Shown piece after piece: positions 1 through 10,094 of a DNA stretch of 35,006 nucleotides; the stretch's first letter is position 1; every line of letters begins with the position of its first letter. Both the position numbers and the translations under genes were made by a program. Location of the stretch: positions 1-35,006 of the forward strand of contig CAINUN010000020.1 of assembly GCA_903853805.1 (NCBI GenBank), read 5' to 3'. Under the pieces are notes generated by a model, which saw nothing but the letters and a program-made list of their open reading frames with translations, did not search any database and had not been told where the DNA came from. Source of the DNA: an uncultured Bacteroidota bacterium (GTDB lineage Bacteria > Bacteroidota > Bacteroidia > Chitinophagales > Chitinophagaceae).

Positions 1-74
1 CAATTTGTTATGACACTTTTACCTCGCAACGGTCTCATGATAATTCAATACGAAAAAAAGCTCATTTTAAATAT

Positions 75-110
75 AAACACAAAAGCCACCATTTGGTGGC
101 TTTTGTGTTT
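75..110. terminator. Perfect 16-bp hairpin terminator
   Basis: The arms at 75-90 and 95-110 are exact reverse complements around a 4-base ATTT loop. The arm AAACACAAAAGCCACC is A-rich on one side and T-rich on the other, so both strands give a GC-centred stem followed by a U-rich run. It lies 16 bases past the stop of the minus-strand gene at 127-672 and probably ends it. It may also stop transcription entering from the left edge of the window. Confidence 0.85.
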
Positions 111-126
111 ACTTAGACATTATAAA

Positions 127-672
127 TTATTTTATATAATAATACCTTAGTTGTCTTACAACACCAGGTGCAGCACTACTATATTTTTCAATCTTCATGA
201 TATTTTTACAAGTGCGAGAAAGTACCCAAACACCTAATGGTGCTTTGTTGCGCAATTCATCACAGTTACTACTCTCAGCTGGTTGTTCATTATCCTTTTT
301 TTCAGGGAACCAATAACGACAACTACCCACATTTGGAACGGACTCTTTAGGAATTGGAAAAGTTTCTTTGATTCTTGTCCATGTAGGCTCATAATCACCA
401 TTCTCGTACTTAGCAACATGAATATGGTTTTCATACCAAATTTCTTTTGAGTCGCTCCACACAGTCACTCGCTGTCCAAGTCGTTCAATACCTTCAGGCA
501 TTGATACATTGCGCACCCAAAAGTCATCTTGTTTAAACACCCAACGTTTTCCACTTACATCATAGTAAGTATTTACTTCAGGATAGAAATAGTATTTGTA
601 TAGAGTAGCAAATGCTGAATTGCTAAAAGTGCATTGCAACAAAATGGCAATAATAAAAACAATCTTTTTCAT
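127..672 (-). CDS. Exported protein of unknown function
   Basis: The frame is open to 834, but the start used here is the internal ATG at 672. It gives a classical signal peptide: MKK, then a hydrophobic stretch, then SNSAFA at about residues 18-23. The mature part (about 158 residues) begins with YFYPEVNTYYDVSGK, an aromatic motif of the kind seen near the N-terminus of many small periplasmic or surface proteins of Bacteroidota (from memory, not searched). Two Cys pairs could form disulfides: C120 and C138 in the middle, and one further Cys in SRTCKN. No enzymatic motif is visible. It is transcribed away from FTCD across a gap of about 160 bp and ends at a strong hairpin, so it looks monocistronic. 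The function is unknown. Confidence 0.7.
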   Translation of the reverse strand: MKKIVFIIAILLQCTFSNSAFATLYKYYFYPEVNTYYDVSGKRWVFKQDDFWVRNVSMPEGIERLGQRVTVWSDSKEIWYENHIHVAKYENGDYEPTWTRIKETFPIPKESVPNVGSCRYWFPEKKDNEQPAESSNCDELRNKAPLGVWVLSRTCKNIMKIEKYSSAAPGVVRQLRYYYIK

Positions 673-835
673 AAGGAATTTGAAAATCGCTACGAATATA
701 AACAAGGTTTTGAAAACTGAGGAAGTATCATTGTATTTAGTTTGCATCTTAAGACAAACAGGTTGTTTAATTCGGGGAATTTGAAGTTGTAAGTTCTTTA
801 CCTTTGTCCTCTTTCCAAATAAAACATCTGCCATA

Positions 836-2521
836 ATGAGTCAGCAATTGATAGAATGTGTTCCTAACTTCAGTGAAGGAAACGACCTCAATATCATTCG
901 TCAAATTACTAATGAAATAGAAAAAGTAGAAGGGGTAAAACTCTTGAATGTAGACCCTGGAAAAGCAACCAATAGAACCGTAGTGACATTTGTGGGCAAG
1001 CCCGATGCGGTGGTGGAAGCAGCATTTCTCGCTATAAAAAAATCAGCAGAATTGATTGATATGAGCAAGCACAAAGGCGAACATCCGCGTATGGGTGCTA
1101 CCGATGTTTGTCCATTAATTCCTATTGCCAATATCTCCATGGAAGAAACGGCTGCTTATGCAAGAAAGTTAGGTGAGCTAGTGGGCAAGAATATAAATCT
1201 TGCAGTTTATCTTTATGAAGAAGCACAGCCCAACAAAGACCGTAGCAACCTTTCGGTGATTCGTGCTGGTGAGTATGAAGGATTTTTCAAGAAAATAAAA
1301 TTACCTGAATGGAAACCCGATTTTGGTCCGGCGGAACATAGCGAACGAGCAGGTTCTACTGTGATTGGAGCACGCGATTTTCTTGTGGCTTATAATGTGA
1401 ACCTCAATACTACTTCTACGCGCCGTGCGAATAGTGTGGCGTTTGATGTTCGTGAAGCTGGTAGGGTAAAGCGTGAAGGAAATCAAATCACAGGGAAAAT
1501 TGTGACAGATGAAAATGGCAATCCTGTTTCCATTCCTGGAACTTTGAAAGCTGTAAAAGCTATTGGTTGGTTTATTGAAGAATATGGCATAGCACAGATT
1601 TCTATGAACCTAACCAATATATCTATTACACCTGTTCATGTGGCTTTTGATGAGGTATGTAAGAAAGCAACAGAGCGTGGTTTAAGGGTTACGGGTTCTG
1701 AACTAGTAGGTTTGATTCCTCTACAAGCCATGCTAGATGCGGGTAAATATTTCTTAATAAAACAAAACCGTTCTACCGGTATTTCGGATAAGGAATTGAT
1801 AAAGATTGCCGTAAAATCTTTGGGATTGGATGAGCTAACGCCTTTCAAGCCTGAGGAAAGAATTATTGAATATTTGTTGAAGGACGATAGCAAGAATCCT
1901 TTAATCAAAATGAACCTCACTGCTTTTGCAGATGAAACTGCAAGTGAAAGTCCGGCGCCGGGTGGTGGTTCTATTTCGGCCTATGTGGGTGCATTGGGTA
2001 TTTCACTTGGCACAATGGTTGCCAATCTTTCCTCACACAAACCTGGTTGGGACGACCGTTGGAAAGCATTTTCTGATTGGGCGGAGCAAGGACAAGGCTA
2101 CAAAAACCAATTGATGCAAATGGTGGATGAAGACACCCATGCATTCAATAAAATCATGGAAGCATTTGGACTGCCAAAATCCACAGATGAAGAAAAGAAA
2201 GCACGTAGTCAAGCAATACAGGCGGCGACAAAATATGCCACGGAAGTTCCTTTTAAGGTAATGCAACTGGCACATAATTCTATGCAAGTGATCAAAGCCA
2301 TGACCGAAATTGGCAATCCTAATTCTATTACCGATGCAGGGGTGGGTGCTTTGTGTGCCCGTGCTGCTGTATTAGGTGCTTTTATGAATGTACGTATCAA
2401 TGCAAAGGGACTTACCGACAAAGATTTTGCTGCCGATATCGTTGCCAAAGGAAAAGCAATTGCCAATGCTGCTGGAGCTTTGGAACAAGAAATTATTGCC
2501 CAAGTAGAAAGCAAGATGTAG
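836..2521 (+). CDS. ftcD: Bifunctional glutamate formimidoyltransferase / formimidoyl-THF cyclodeaminase
   Basis: This fused enzyme acts late in histidine degradation. It transfers the formimino group from formiminoglutamate to tetrahydrofolate, then deaminates it to 5,10-methenyl-THF with release of ammonia. At 561 residues it is close to the fused animal FTCD, and the fused form is common in Bacteroidota. The N-terminal transferase begins with CVPNFSEG (residues 8-15) and has the catalytic-region motif GEHPRMGATD near residue 82. The cyclodeaminase domain starts near residue 352, with the glycine-rich SPAPGGGSISAYVG motif at about 369-382. The ATG at 836 is the first in frame. No other hut genes are in the window, so the pathway is dispersed. 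It converges with mltG and no strong terminator separates them. Confidence 0.95.
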   Translation: MSQQLIECVPNFSEGNDLNIIRQITNEIEKVEGVKLLNVDPGKATNRTVVTFVGKPDAVVEAAFLAIKKSAELIDMSKHKGEHPRMGATDVCPLIPIANISMEETAAYARKLGELVGKNINLAVYLYEEAQPNKDRSNLSVIRAGEYEGFFKKIKLPEWKPDFGPAEHSERAGSTVIGARDFLVAYNVNLNTTSTRRANSVAFDVREAGRVKREGNQITGKIVTDENGNPVSIPGTLKAVKAIGWFIEEYGIAQISMNLTNISITPVHVAFDEVCKKATERGLRVTGSELVGLIPLQAMLDAGKYFLIKQNRSTGISDKELIKIAVKSLGLDELTPFKPEERIIEYLLKDDSKNPLIKMNLTAFADETASESPAPGGGSISAYVGALGISLGTMVANLSSHKPGWDDRWKAFSDWAEQGQGYKNQLMQMVDEDTHAFNKIMEAFGLPKSTDEEKKARSQAIQAATKYATEVPFKVMQLAHNSMQVIKAMTEIGNPNSITDAGVGALCARAAVLGAFMNVRINAKGLTDKDFAADIVAKGKAIANAAGALEQEIIAQVESKM

Positions 2522-2560
2522 CCTAGAATTGAACCAATATTTTCAAGTTGATTCTATTGC

Positions 2561-3631
2561 TTAATGTATACCCCTCGCATTCAAAGCTTGTTGATAAAGG
2601 GTTGCGTTGTGTTGGTGTGCTTCGTAAGTTTCTGCAAAATTGTGTTTTCCACTAAAATCTTCTTTGGCGCAGAAGTAAAGATAACTAGTTGAATCTGCGT
2701 TCAAAACGGCATCAATACTTGTTTGAGAAGGTGTACAAATTGGTGTAGGTGGTAACCCAGTAACGTAATAAGTATTGTAAGGAGATGCAAAATCTGTTAT
2801 TTCAGAAGTAATTCTTTTGATTGAAAAATCACCAATCGCATATTTTGCAGTTGGGTCGGCTTGTAATCTCATACCTTTCTTTAGGCGATTTATATAAACG
2901 CTAGCAATTAATGATTTTTCTGGATTGTAATTAGTTTCTTCTTCAACAATCGAAGCGAGAATCATTATTTCAAGAGGGGAAAAACCCTTAGCTTCAGCTT
3001 TTGTAGTTCTATCTTCATTCCAAAACTGATGGTAATAATCAGCTAAACGACTTAATGTTTTCTCTACACTTGTATTCCACCAAAATTCGTAAGTATCAGG
3101 TATAATGATGCAAACACCACAATCTTTTATTGTACCTATTTGTTTGGCAAAAACAGTGTCATCAAGCAGTTTACGAAAGTCGGTGGAATCAGGTTCAAGG
3201 TTTTGTGACAAAAAGCGATAGAGGTCATTTTCAGTCCTTAGTTTATTAATCACAAGATTGACTGTTACCTGATTCCCTTGGCGCAACATTCTTACTAATT
3301 GAAAATTGCTCATGCCATGATCAATAATATATTTTCCAGCACGAACATGGTCTTTATATTGTACTAGGGAGGCAAAAAAACGAAAAGTGCTTATACTTTT
3401 TACTAAATGTTCTTTTTCCAGGCGTTGCAACACATCATCATAACCATCATTACTGTGAATGTAAAAGTATTTTTCCTTTTCAAAACTTTGAGTATTGCTA
3501 CCAAATAGCAAATAGGAAAAAACGGAAACAAACAACAGCAATATGGATCCAGCAATGATTAATTGCATTCTCATTTTTTTCTTCTTGGCATGTCTTCTTT
3601 TACTTCTGCTTTCTCTATTTTGTTCGCTCAT
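2561..3631 (-). CDS. mltG: Endolytic peptidoglycan transglycosylase MltG (YceG-like)
   Basis: MltG cleaves nascent glycan strands at the inner membrane and so sets glycan chain length. The 356-residue protein has a basic cytoplasmic N-terminus (residues 1-22), one membrane helix (about 24-44), then a periplasmic LysM-like part and the YceG catalytic domain. The family signature is clear: ILASIVEEETNY around residues 222-233 holds the catalytic Glu, followed by SVYINRL and GMRLQADPTAKYA. The C-terminal TGLPPTPICTPS motif is also typical. Start ATG is at 3631, only 38 bp after the prfC stop on the same strand, so the two are probably co-transcribed. A cysteine pair in IKDCGVCIII is unusual to my eye. 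Confidence 0.93.
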   Translation of the reverse strand: MSEQNRESRSKRRHAKKKKMRMQLIIAGSILLLFVSVFSYLLFGSNTQSFEKEKYFYIHSNDGYDDVLQRLEKEHLVKSISTFRFFASLVQYKDHVRAGKYIIDHGMSNFQLVRMLRQGNQVTVNLVINKLRTENDLYRFLSQNLEPDSTDFRKLLDDTVFAKQIGTIKDCGVCIIIPDTYEFWWNTSVEKTLSRLADYYHQFWNEDRTTKAEAKGFSPLEIMILASIVEEETNYNPEKSLIASVYINRLKKGMRLQADPTAKYAIGDFSIKRITSEITDFASPYNTYYVTGLPPTPICTPSQTSIDAVLNADSTSYLYFCAKEDFSGKHNFAETYEAHQHNATLYQQALNARGIH

Positions 3632-3669
3632 GGAATTTTTAGTTTCAGTTGCTTAAAGTAAGTTCAAAA

Positions 3670-5268
3670 TTAGTTGGATGAAGCTATCGTTTTAAACTCA
3701 CTCGTAAAATGAAATTCAATATCAGGGTTGTTCTGACGTTCGGTGTTTAAAAACCATTCACTTTGTGCCAAGTAAACCAAATTGCCATCTTTATCTTTCA
3801 TAATATTCGACTGTTTGAAACGAATAAAATCTTCCAATTTTTTCTTATCACCAGTTATCCAACAAGCTTTGTAAAAACTTAGCGGGACAAAGTTGCAGCT
3901 TGCTCCATATTCTTGCAACAAACGATATTGAATCACTTCAAACTGAAGTTCACCCACACAACCAATTATCTTACGGTTGCCACCATGTTGTGTAAATAAT
4001 TGTGCAACACCTTCATCTGTCAATTGGCTAATACCCTTTTCCATTTGCTTGGTTTTCATCGGGTCTTTGTTCACCAATTCTTTAAATAATTCTGGAGAAA
4101 AAGTAGGTATGCCAGTAAATTGCAATTGCTCCCCTTCCGTAAGTGTATCTCCGATTTTAAAATTGCCGGTATCAAAAAGCCCTACTACATCGCCAGGAAA
4201 TGCTTCGTCAATCACATCTTTTTCGCGAGCAAGAAATGAATAAGGGTTGCTGAAACGTACATCCTTATCTAGGCGGGTGTGATGAAAATATTTGTTGCGC
4301 TCAAACCTTCCAGAACACACCCGAAGGAAAGCGATTCTATCTCTGTGGCGTGGATCCAGGTTGGCATGAATCTTAAAAATAAAGCCTGTAAATTTTTCTT
4401 CATCAGCGGCAACAAATCTTTTGTCGGTTGCTCTTCCTAATGGTGTAGGTGCGATACGAATAAACGTGTCGAGCAATTCTTTTACACCAAAATTATTGAC
4501 AGCACTTCCAAAGAAAACGGGTGCTACCTTTCCATTCAAATAAGAGTCTACATCTAATGCGCCATAAACACCTTCGAGCAATTCAACATCATCGCGCAAG
4601 TGTTGTGCATCACGCTCTCCAATTTTTTCATCTAAAAATGCGGCGTGAATATCCAATACAGGAATAGTGTTTTCCTCTGTTTGTTTTTGGCTTGCTGTAA
4701 ATAGGTTTAGACTTTTATCATAAAGATTATAAACACCTTTAAACTCCTTGCCCATATTGATGGGCCAAGAAAGTGGGTGTAGATGAATTTTCAATTCTTT
4801 TTCAATTTCATCCATCAAGTCGAAAGGATATTTTCCGTCACGGTCCATTTTGTTGACGAACACAATAACAGGTGTATCTCGCATACGGCACACTTCCATC
4901 AACTTTCTGGTTTGTTCTTCTACTCCATTCACCGCATCAATCACTAGAATAACACTATCTACTGCTGTAAGTGTACGATAAGTATCTTCTGCAAAGTCTT
5001 TGTGACCTGGTGTATCGAGCAAATTGATCAGGGTATCGTTGTATTGAAAGCTCATCACAGAAGTAGCCACTGATATACCTCTTTGGCGTTCTATTTCCAT
5101 GAAATCGCTGGTGGCGTGCTTTTTTATTTTATTGCTTTTCACTGCCCCAGCCACTTGAATGGCACCTCCAAACAACAATAGTTTTTCAGTGAGGGTCGTT
5201 TTACCAGCATCGGGGTGAGAGATGATGGCAAAAGTGCGGCGAATGCTTATTTCTTTTTGGTTACTCAT
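3670..5268 (-). CDS. prfC: Peptide chain release factor 3
   Basis: RF3 is a translational GTPase that recycles RF1/RF2 from the ribosome after peptide release. The 532 residues match the family length. G1 is SHPDAGKTT (17-25), the switch region has [13 protein letters not shown] (about 58-72), G3 is DTPGH (85-89) and G4 is NKMD (139-142). After the GTPase domain, the [20 protein letters not shown] stretch and the [11 protein letters not shown] stretch are RF3 hallmarks that distinguish it from EF-G and LepA. Start ATG is at 5268. About 300 bp upstream contains no other gene and should hold the promoter for prfC and, by read-through, mltG. Confidence 0.97.
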   Translation of the reverse strand: MSNQKEISIRRTFAIISHPDAGKTTLTEKLLLFGGAIQVAGAVKSNKIKKHATSDFMEIERQRGISVATSVMSFQYNDTLINLLDTPGHKDFAEDTYRTLTAVDSVILVIDAVNGVEEQTRKLMEVCRMRDTPVIVFVNKMDRDGKYPFDLMDEIEKELKIHLHPLSWPINMGKEFKGVYNLYDKSLNLFTASQKQTEENTIPVLDIHAAFLDEKIGERDAQHLRDDVELLEGVYGALDVDSYLNGKVAPVFFGSAVNNFGVKELLDTFIRIAPTPLGRATDKRFVAADEEKFTGFIFKIHANLDPRHRDRIAFLRVCSGRFERNKYFHHTRLDKDVRFSNPYSFLAREKDVIDEAFPGDVVGLFDTGNFKIGDTLTEGEQLQFTGIPTFSPELFKELVNKDPMKTKQMEKGISQLTDEGVAQLFTQHGGNRKIIGCVGELQFEVIQYRLLQEYGASCNFVPLSFYKACWITGDKKKLEDFIRFKQSNIMKDKDGNLVYLAQSEWFLNTERQNNPDIEFHFTSEFKTIASSN

Positions 5269-5565
5269 GAATATTTTAAATAGCGGCGAATTTATTAATT
5301 ACTGTGGTGTTCGTGTTCATTATTTTAAGCACCATCATTTACAACCATACAAAATCGGATGGTAGAAGACAACTGTTTTACTATTCCTTATGAAATATTC
5401 TTTGTCTTCTCTTCAAACATTTTATTCTCTGTTATTTTTTTTTAAGACTATGACATTAGTTCATAGCTTAATTACAAAACTGAAAAATCATTTTGTTTTT
5501 TAAACCTCATAATCCATTTTGCCTATTCATCATTTCTTACAAAATAAAATGAATTCCGAAATTCA
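5269..5565. other. Gene-free interval upstream of prfC
   Basis: This 297-bp AT-rich spacer separates the start of prfC from the end of the uncharacterised 187-residue gene. I see no open reading frame of credible composition, no strong hairpin with a T-run and no tandem repeat. It presumably carries the prfC promoter on the minus strand, but I could not assign a convincing -33/-7 pair. Confidence 0.5.
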
Positions 5566-6129
5566 CTATCCATCCAACCTTAGCATCTTATTATCTATCA
5601 ACTGGTATAAATGAATCGGTTGCATTGTTCGCCATTGTTCTATTTCCATCAGTTTCAAGTATCGATTGATATGTGCCTGTTTAAAGTCGTATTGTGTTTG
5701 AGTAGGCATATTGAGTGTTATCATCCAACCACCTTCATCTTTAATATCATCATACCACTCTTCATAATAATCGGTATCACCGCTATGATAATTGAGCACA
5801 TTTTCGGTGATGAAAATGAATTTATATATGCCTTTGGAAATAAGGTGGTCAATTATGCTTCGCTTAAGCGTCATTATGTCATCATCTATTGCATCATTCC
5901 ACTCACCTATCATTTCTATAATCACAAAATTGTAATCATAGTCGGCATAAAGCATTTTAAGGTAAAGATTCTTAGCACCAAACTCATCCCATTGAGGGTG
6001 GATATAGTAATTATATACCGTGTTCGAAAACTCGAACTCGCTATACTCCCTTCCAAAAAAAGGTGATTGTTCATCTTCTTCGGCTGTGTATAGATGCCGC
6101 CAATTGTAGAAAGGTTCTATTCCGTGCAC
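5566..6129 (-). CDS. Uncharacterised Bacteroidota protein, lysS operon
   Basis: A 187-residue soluble, acidic protein rich in Tyr, Trp and Asp with no signal peptide or membrane segment. It resembles a conserved family of unknown function that I associate with Bacteroidota (recollection, not searched). The start is GTG at 6129; it must be this codon, because an in-frame TAG lies only three codons upstream. The gap to the lysS stop is 10 bp, so it is almost certainly translated from the lysS transcript. The core alternates hydrophobic strands (YNFVIIEMIG, YKFIFITENV) with acidic loops (NDAIDDDIM, YYEEWYDDIKDEGG), suggesting an alpha/beta fold. No catalytic motif is recognised. Confidence 0.8.
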   Translation of the reverse strand: MHGIEPFYNWRHLYTAEEDEQSPFFGREYSEFEFSNTVYNYYIHPQWDEFGAKNLYLKMLYADYDYNFVIIEMIGEWNDAIDDDIMTLKRSIIDHLISKGIYKFIFITENVLNYHSGDTDYYEEWYDDIKDEGGWMITLNMPTQTQYDFKQAHINRYLKLMEIEQWRTMQPIHLYQLIDNKMLRLDG

Positions 6130-6139
6130 TATAAACTAT

Positions 6140-7660
6140 TTATTCCACTGTTTTCTCAGGTCTCATTTGCGGAAACAACAACACATCTTGAATACTTACC
6201 TGACCTGTGAGGAGCATAGCCAAACGTTCAATACCAATACCAATACCCGCAGTAGGCGGCATGCCATATTCTAGCGCACGAAGAAAATCATAGTCAATGT
6301 ACATGGCTTCATCATCGCCGCGCTCCATGAGTTTCACTTGTTCTTCAAAACGCTCACGCTGGTCAATCGGGTCGTTCAATTCACTGTAGGCGTTGGCAAT
6401 TTCTTTACCGTTAATCATCAATTCAAAACGCTCTACCAAACCTGGTTTGCTGCGGTGTTTTTTCGTCAACGGACTCATTTCCACCGGATAATCAATAATA
6501 AACGTAGGTTGGATATAATTGCCTTCGCATTTCTCGCCAAATATTTCGTCAATCAATTTGCCCTTGCCCATGCTTGGGTCGTGTTTCAATTTCAGTTGTT
6601 TACACACTTCACGTAGTTGGTCTTCGTCCATACCGCACACATCAATGCCCGTATGTTCTTGTATAGCATCAAAAATGCTGATTCTTTTAAACGGCGCTTT
6701 AAAGCTGATGGTCTTGCCACCCACTTCCACATTGGTTGTTCCGTTAGTGGCAATAGCAGTGGCTTCCAGCATTTCTTCGGTGATGTTCATCATCCAGAGA
6801 TAATCTTTGTAAGCCGTATAAAATTCGAGGATAGTAAACTCAGGATTGTGCGTGCGGTCCATGCCTTCATTGCGGAAATTGCGACTGAATTCATACACCC
6901 AATCGAAGCCACCTACAATGAGCCTTTTCAAGTAAAGTTCATTGGCAATGCGCATATACAAAGGCATATCGAGCGCATTATGATGGGTAATAAAAGGACG
7001 AGCAATAGCTCCGCCAGGAATAGATTGCAACACAGGCGTATCCACTTCCAATGCACCGCGTTCATTTAGAAACTGGCGGATGGCATTTTTCATTTTGGTA
7101 ATTTTCACAAACGTGTCGCGCACACCAGGATTCACAATCAAATCGGCATAACGTTGACGGTATTTAAATTCAGGATCACTCACCGCATCAAACACTTCGC
7201 CGTCTTTTTCTTTCACAACAGGAAGCGGATGCAATGCCTTTGTAAGCAAAGTCAATTCCGAAACATGAATAGAAGTTTCGCCAGTTTTGGTAATAAAAGC
7301 ATATCCTTTAACGCCAATAATATCCCCTAAATCAACCAGCTTTTTCCATAAAGAATCGTAAAGCGTTTTATCATCGCCAGGGCAAATTTCATCCCTCTTA
7401 ATATAAACTTGAATGCGCCCGTGACTGTCTTGCAATACGGCAAAATTTGCCTTGCCCATATCACGCACGCTCATCACACGACCAGCAATCGAAATGTGTT
7501 GAAAAGCATCTTTATTTTCTAAAGAAAAGTTTTCCTTTATTTCTGTAGAAGTATGAGTGATTTCAAAAAGCGGAGCAGGATAAGGGTTGATGCCCATTGC
7601 TTCTAGTTCTTTCAGTTTTTCACGACGTACGATTTCCTGTTCGCTAAGATTTATTTGCAT
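6140..7660 (-). CDS. lysS: Lysine--tRNA ligase, class II
   Basis: This enzyme charges tRNA-Lys. At 506 residues it has the usual LysS layout: a short N-terminal helix, an OB-fold anticodon-binding domain (about 55-145, including VAGRVMSVRDMGKANF-type sequence) and a class II catalytic core. Motif 2 is visible as FRNEGMDRTHNPEF near residue 262. The ATP-binding motif 3 is GIGIGIERLAMLL near residues 472-484. The C-terminus ends just after LFPQMRPE, the normal LysS end, so the gene is intact. Start ATG is at 7660. It leads a two-gene unit with the uncharacterised gene at 5566-6129, and its promoter should lie in the divergent 155-bp gap shared with the small lipoprotein gene. Confidence 0.98.
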   Translation of the reverse strand: MQINLSEQEIVRREKLKELEAMGINPYPAPLFEITHTSTEIKENFSLENKDAFQHISIAGRVMSVRDMGKANFAVLQDSHGRIQVYIKRDEICPGDDKTLYDSLWKKLVDLGDIIGVKGYAFITKTGETSIHVSELTLLTKALHPLPVVKEKDGEVFDAVSDPEFKYRQRYADLIVNPGVRDTFVKITKMKNAIRQFLNERGALEVDTPVLQSIPGGAIARPFITHHNALDMPLYMRIANELYLKRLIVGGFDWVYEFSRNFRNEGMDRTHNPEFTILEFYTAYKDYLWMMNITEEMLEATAIATNGTTNVEVGGKTISFKAPFKRISIFDAIQEHTGIDVCGMDEDQLREVCKQLKLKHDPSMGKGKLIDEIFGEKCEGNYIQPTFIIDYPVEMSPLTKKHRSKPGLVERFELMINGKEIANAYSELNDPIDQRERFEEQVKLMERGDDEAMYIDYDFLRALEYGMPPTAGIGIGIERLAMLLTGQVSIQDVLLFPQMRPEKTVE

Positions 7661-7815
7661 GATATTTTTTATGAAACGGGTGCAAAAATAGGGATTGTAA
7701 ATTGGAGAAGATTTTTCACTGAAAAAATGAGTAAATCAACTCATTCATTTTCTTAAAAACCAACAAAATTTTCAATGAAATTTGTGTATTCAGATCAAGT
7801 TTGTAATTTGTGGCA

Positions 7816-8049
7816 ATGAAACGCAATTTTCTACTTTTCATCGTCCCCGTTTTATTGATTTTCTTGGCTTCTTCATGCAGCCAAAGTGCTTATCCATATA
7901 ATCCTTACAGAGGAAGCTCAACGAATAGATTTCAATATCGTCAAACAAGGATTAAATCTAAATCTTATCGTCCTTATAGACAAAGCAGTGGCAATACTTG
8001 GAAGAAAAATGTCTCCAGCTTACCAAAAGGTGGTGGCTCCAAAAAATAA
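7816..8049 (+). CDS. Small basic lipoprotein
   Basis: A 77-residue protein with a lipoprotein signal: MKR, a hydrophobic run, then LASSC, a good lipobox, with the lipidated Cys at residue 21. The ATG at 7816 is preferred over the in-frame GTG two codons upstream, because it places MKR at the N-terminus as in normal signal peptides. The mature part is short, low in acidic residues and rich in Arg, Lys, Tyr, Ser and Pro, with repeated YRPY/YRQ-like words, so it is strongly basic and probably disordered. It might bind nucleic acid, peptidoglycan or LPS, but there is no motif to support any of these. It converges on parE with a gap of 6 bp. Confidence 0.7.
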   Translation: MKRNFLLFIVPVLLIFLASSCSQSAYPYNPYRGSSTNRFQYRQTRIKSKSYRPYRQSSGNTWKKNVSSLPKGGGSKK

Positions 8050-8055
8050 TAGAAC

Positions 8056-9933
8056 CTAAGCCTCAACAAGGTCTTTCTCTACCCGCAAATTGTCAATAAT
8101 AAAACCTTGGCGTTGTGGTGTATTTTTACCCATATAATATTCCAATAGTTTTTGGATATGCTCTTCTTGATTTAAAAGAACTGGTTCTTTGCGCATGTCT
8201 TCGCCAATAAACCGTGCAAACTCTTCTGGAGAAATTTCGCCTAAGCCTTTAAATCGAGTGATTTCTGGTTTATTGCCCAATTCTGCAATTGCTTTTTGCT
8301 TTTCATTTTCATCGTAGCAGTAAATAGTTTTCTGTTTGTTGCGCACACGGAAGAGCGGTGTTTCTAAAATATAAACATGTCCATTGCGCACGAGGTCGGG
8401 GAAAAATTGCAGGAAGAAGGTCATCAATAATAAACGAATGTGCATCCCATCCACATCAGCATCGGTGGCAATGACAATATTATTATAGCGAAGGTCATCC
8501 ATGCCTTCTTCAATATTCAAAGCATGTTGGAGGAGATTGAATTCTTCATTTTCATACACCACTTTTTTCGTCAATCCATAACAATTCAAAGGCTTACCGC
8601 GTAATGAGAATACTGCTTGTGTTTCTACATTTCTGCTTTTGGTGATAGAGCCACTTGCCGAATCTCCCTCGGTAATAAAAATGGTAGATTCTTTTTGTTT
8701 TTGAAAGAAATCGTCCTTGCTTTTTGAAGGGGCATCAGCATTAAGATGAATGCGGCAATCGCGCAATTTTTTGTTGTGCAAGTTTGCTTTCTTGGCTCTT
8801 TCATTGGCTAATTTGCGAATACCAGAAAGTTCTTTTCGTTCACGCTCACTTTGTTCGATTCGTTTCTTAATAGCATCGGCAACCGATTGGTTTTTATGCA
8901 AGAAATTATCTAGCTCTTTAGCTAAAAAGTCGAGGATAAAACTCCTCATGCTCGGACCATTTTCCCAAACATTTTGAGAACCAAGTTTTGTTTTTGTTTG
9001 TGATTCAAATACAGGTTCTTGTACCCTTACTGAAACAGCTGCACAAATACTTTGACGAACATCGGATGCCTCATAATCTTTCTTAAAAAAATCGCGAATG
9101 ACTTTTACAAATGCCTCGCGAAAAGCACCTTGATGCGTGCCCCCTTGTGTGGTGTGCTGCCCGTTCACAAAAGAATATAAATCTTCGCCGTAGTCGCCAG
9201 TATGAGTGATGGCTACTTCAATATCTTCTCCTTTGAGGTGAATGATGGGATAGCGCATATTCTCCACATTGGTCTTGCGACTGAGGAGGTCAAGTAAACC
9301 ATTTTTAGAAATAAAATTTCTACCATTATAATTAATAGTAAGTCCGGCATTGAGGAAACAGTAGTTCCAAATTTGGTTTTCTACATATTCATGAATGAAG
9401 TGGTAGTTTTTAAAAATAGTATCATCAGGGCGGAAGCTTACAAACGTACCATTGCCTTGGTCGGTGTCGGTTTCTTTATGTTCTTTTATTAAAAAGCCTT
9501 TTTCAAACTCTGCTACTTTCGATTTACCATCTCTATATGCCTCTACTTTAAAATAATTACTGAGGGCATTTACCGCTTTGGTACCAACACCATTCAAACC
9601 CACCGATTTTTGAAATGCCTTGCTATCATACTTTGCTCCGGTGTTGATCTTACTCACCACATCCACTACTTTGCCAAGAGGAATGCCCCGACCAAAATCA
9701 CGCACGGTGACCAACCCATCGGCAATCTTAATATCCACCCTTTTACCATGCCCCATCGTGAACTCGTCAATGCAATTATCCACTACTTCTTTCACGAGGA
9801 TGTAAATGCCGTCATCCATACTTGAGCCATCGCCTAGTTTGCCAATATACATGCCCGGACGTAAGCGTATATGCTCGCGCCAATCGAGGGATTTGATGCT
9901 GTCTTCGTTATATTGATTCAGTAAGTCCGCCAT
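8056..9933 (-). CDS. parE: DNA topoisomerase IV subunit B
   Basis: ParE is the ATPase subunit of topoisomerase IV, which decatenates chromosomes. In the 625 residues the GHKL ATPase signatures appear in order: DNCIDEF near residue 52, DFGRGIPLG near 79-87 and [11 protein letters not shown] near 113-123. The TOPRIM domain follows with TEGDSASGS near 420 and DADVDGMH near 488. The opening [20 protein letters not shown] and the NGVGTKAVN variant point to the Bacteroidota ParE group rather than GyrB (which usually reads GLHGVG), and the length lacks any GyrB insert. parC is not adjacent: the neighbouring gene is a convergent lipoprotein. Start ATG is at 9933. Confidence 0.9.
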   Translation of the reverse strand: MADLLNQYNEDSIKSLDWREHIRLRPGMYIGKLGDGSSMDDGIYILVKEVVDNCIDEFTMGHGKRVDIKIADGLVTVRDFGRGIPLGKVVDVVSKINTGAKYDSKAFQKSVGLNGVGTKAVNALSNYFKVEAYRDGKSKVAEFEKGFLIKEHKETDTDQGNGTFVSFRPDDTIFKNYHFIHEYVENQIWNYCFLNAGLTINYNGRNFISKNGLLDLLSRKTNVENMRYPIIHLKGEDIEVAITHTGDYGEDLYSFVNGQHTTQGGTHQGAFREAFVKVIRDFFKKDYEASDVRQSICAAVSVRVQEPVFESQTKTKLGSQNVWENGPSMRSFILDFLAKELDNFLHKNQSVADAIKKRIEQSERERKELSGIRKLANERAKKANLHNKKLRDCRIHLNADAPSKSKDDFFQKQKESTIFITEGDSASGSITKSRNVETQAVFSLRGKPLNCYGLTKKVVYENEEFNLLQHALNIEEGMDDLRYNNIVIATDADVDGMHIRLLLMTFFLQFFPDLVRNGHVYILETPLFRVRNKQKTIYCYDENEKQKAIAELGNKPEITRFKGLGEISPEEFARFIGEDMRKEPVLLNQEEHIQKLLEYYMGKNTPQRQGFIIDNLRVEKDLVEA

Positions 9934-10094
9934 TTATTTTTGCATTTTCAATGGTTGCAAAGATGCAGATTTTGGAACACTCTTAATTACCAATAAACCA
10001 CTAATGTGAATAATGATAGCATATTATAATTCTCTTTTCATAAATCGTAAACTGAGTGTCAATATGCAGTAATTCGATTTATCTTGCACACTCA

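Noticed and set aside
672-834. 54-residue N-terminal extension of the first gene
   Set aside because: It would put an ordinary signal peptide in the middle of the protein and run to within 1 bp of the divergent ftcD start, leaving no promoter for either gene.
8056-9933. GyrB rather than ParE
   Set aside because: The [11 protein letters not shown] motif, the opening sequence and the length fit Bacteroidota ParE; certainty would require comparison with the second paralogue in the genome.
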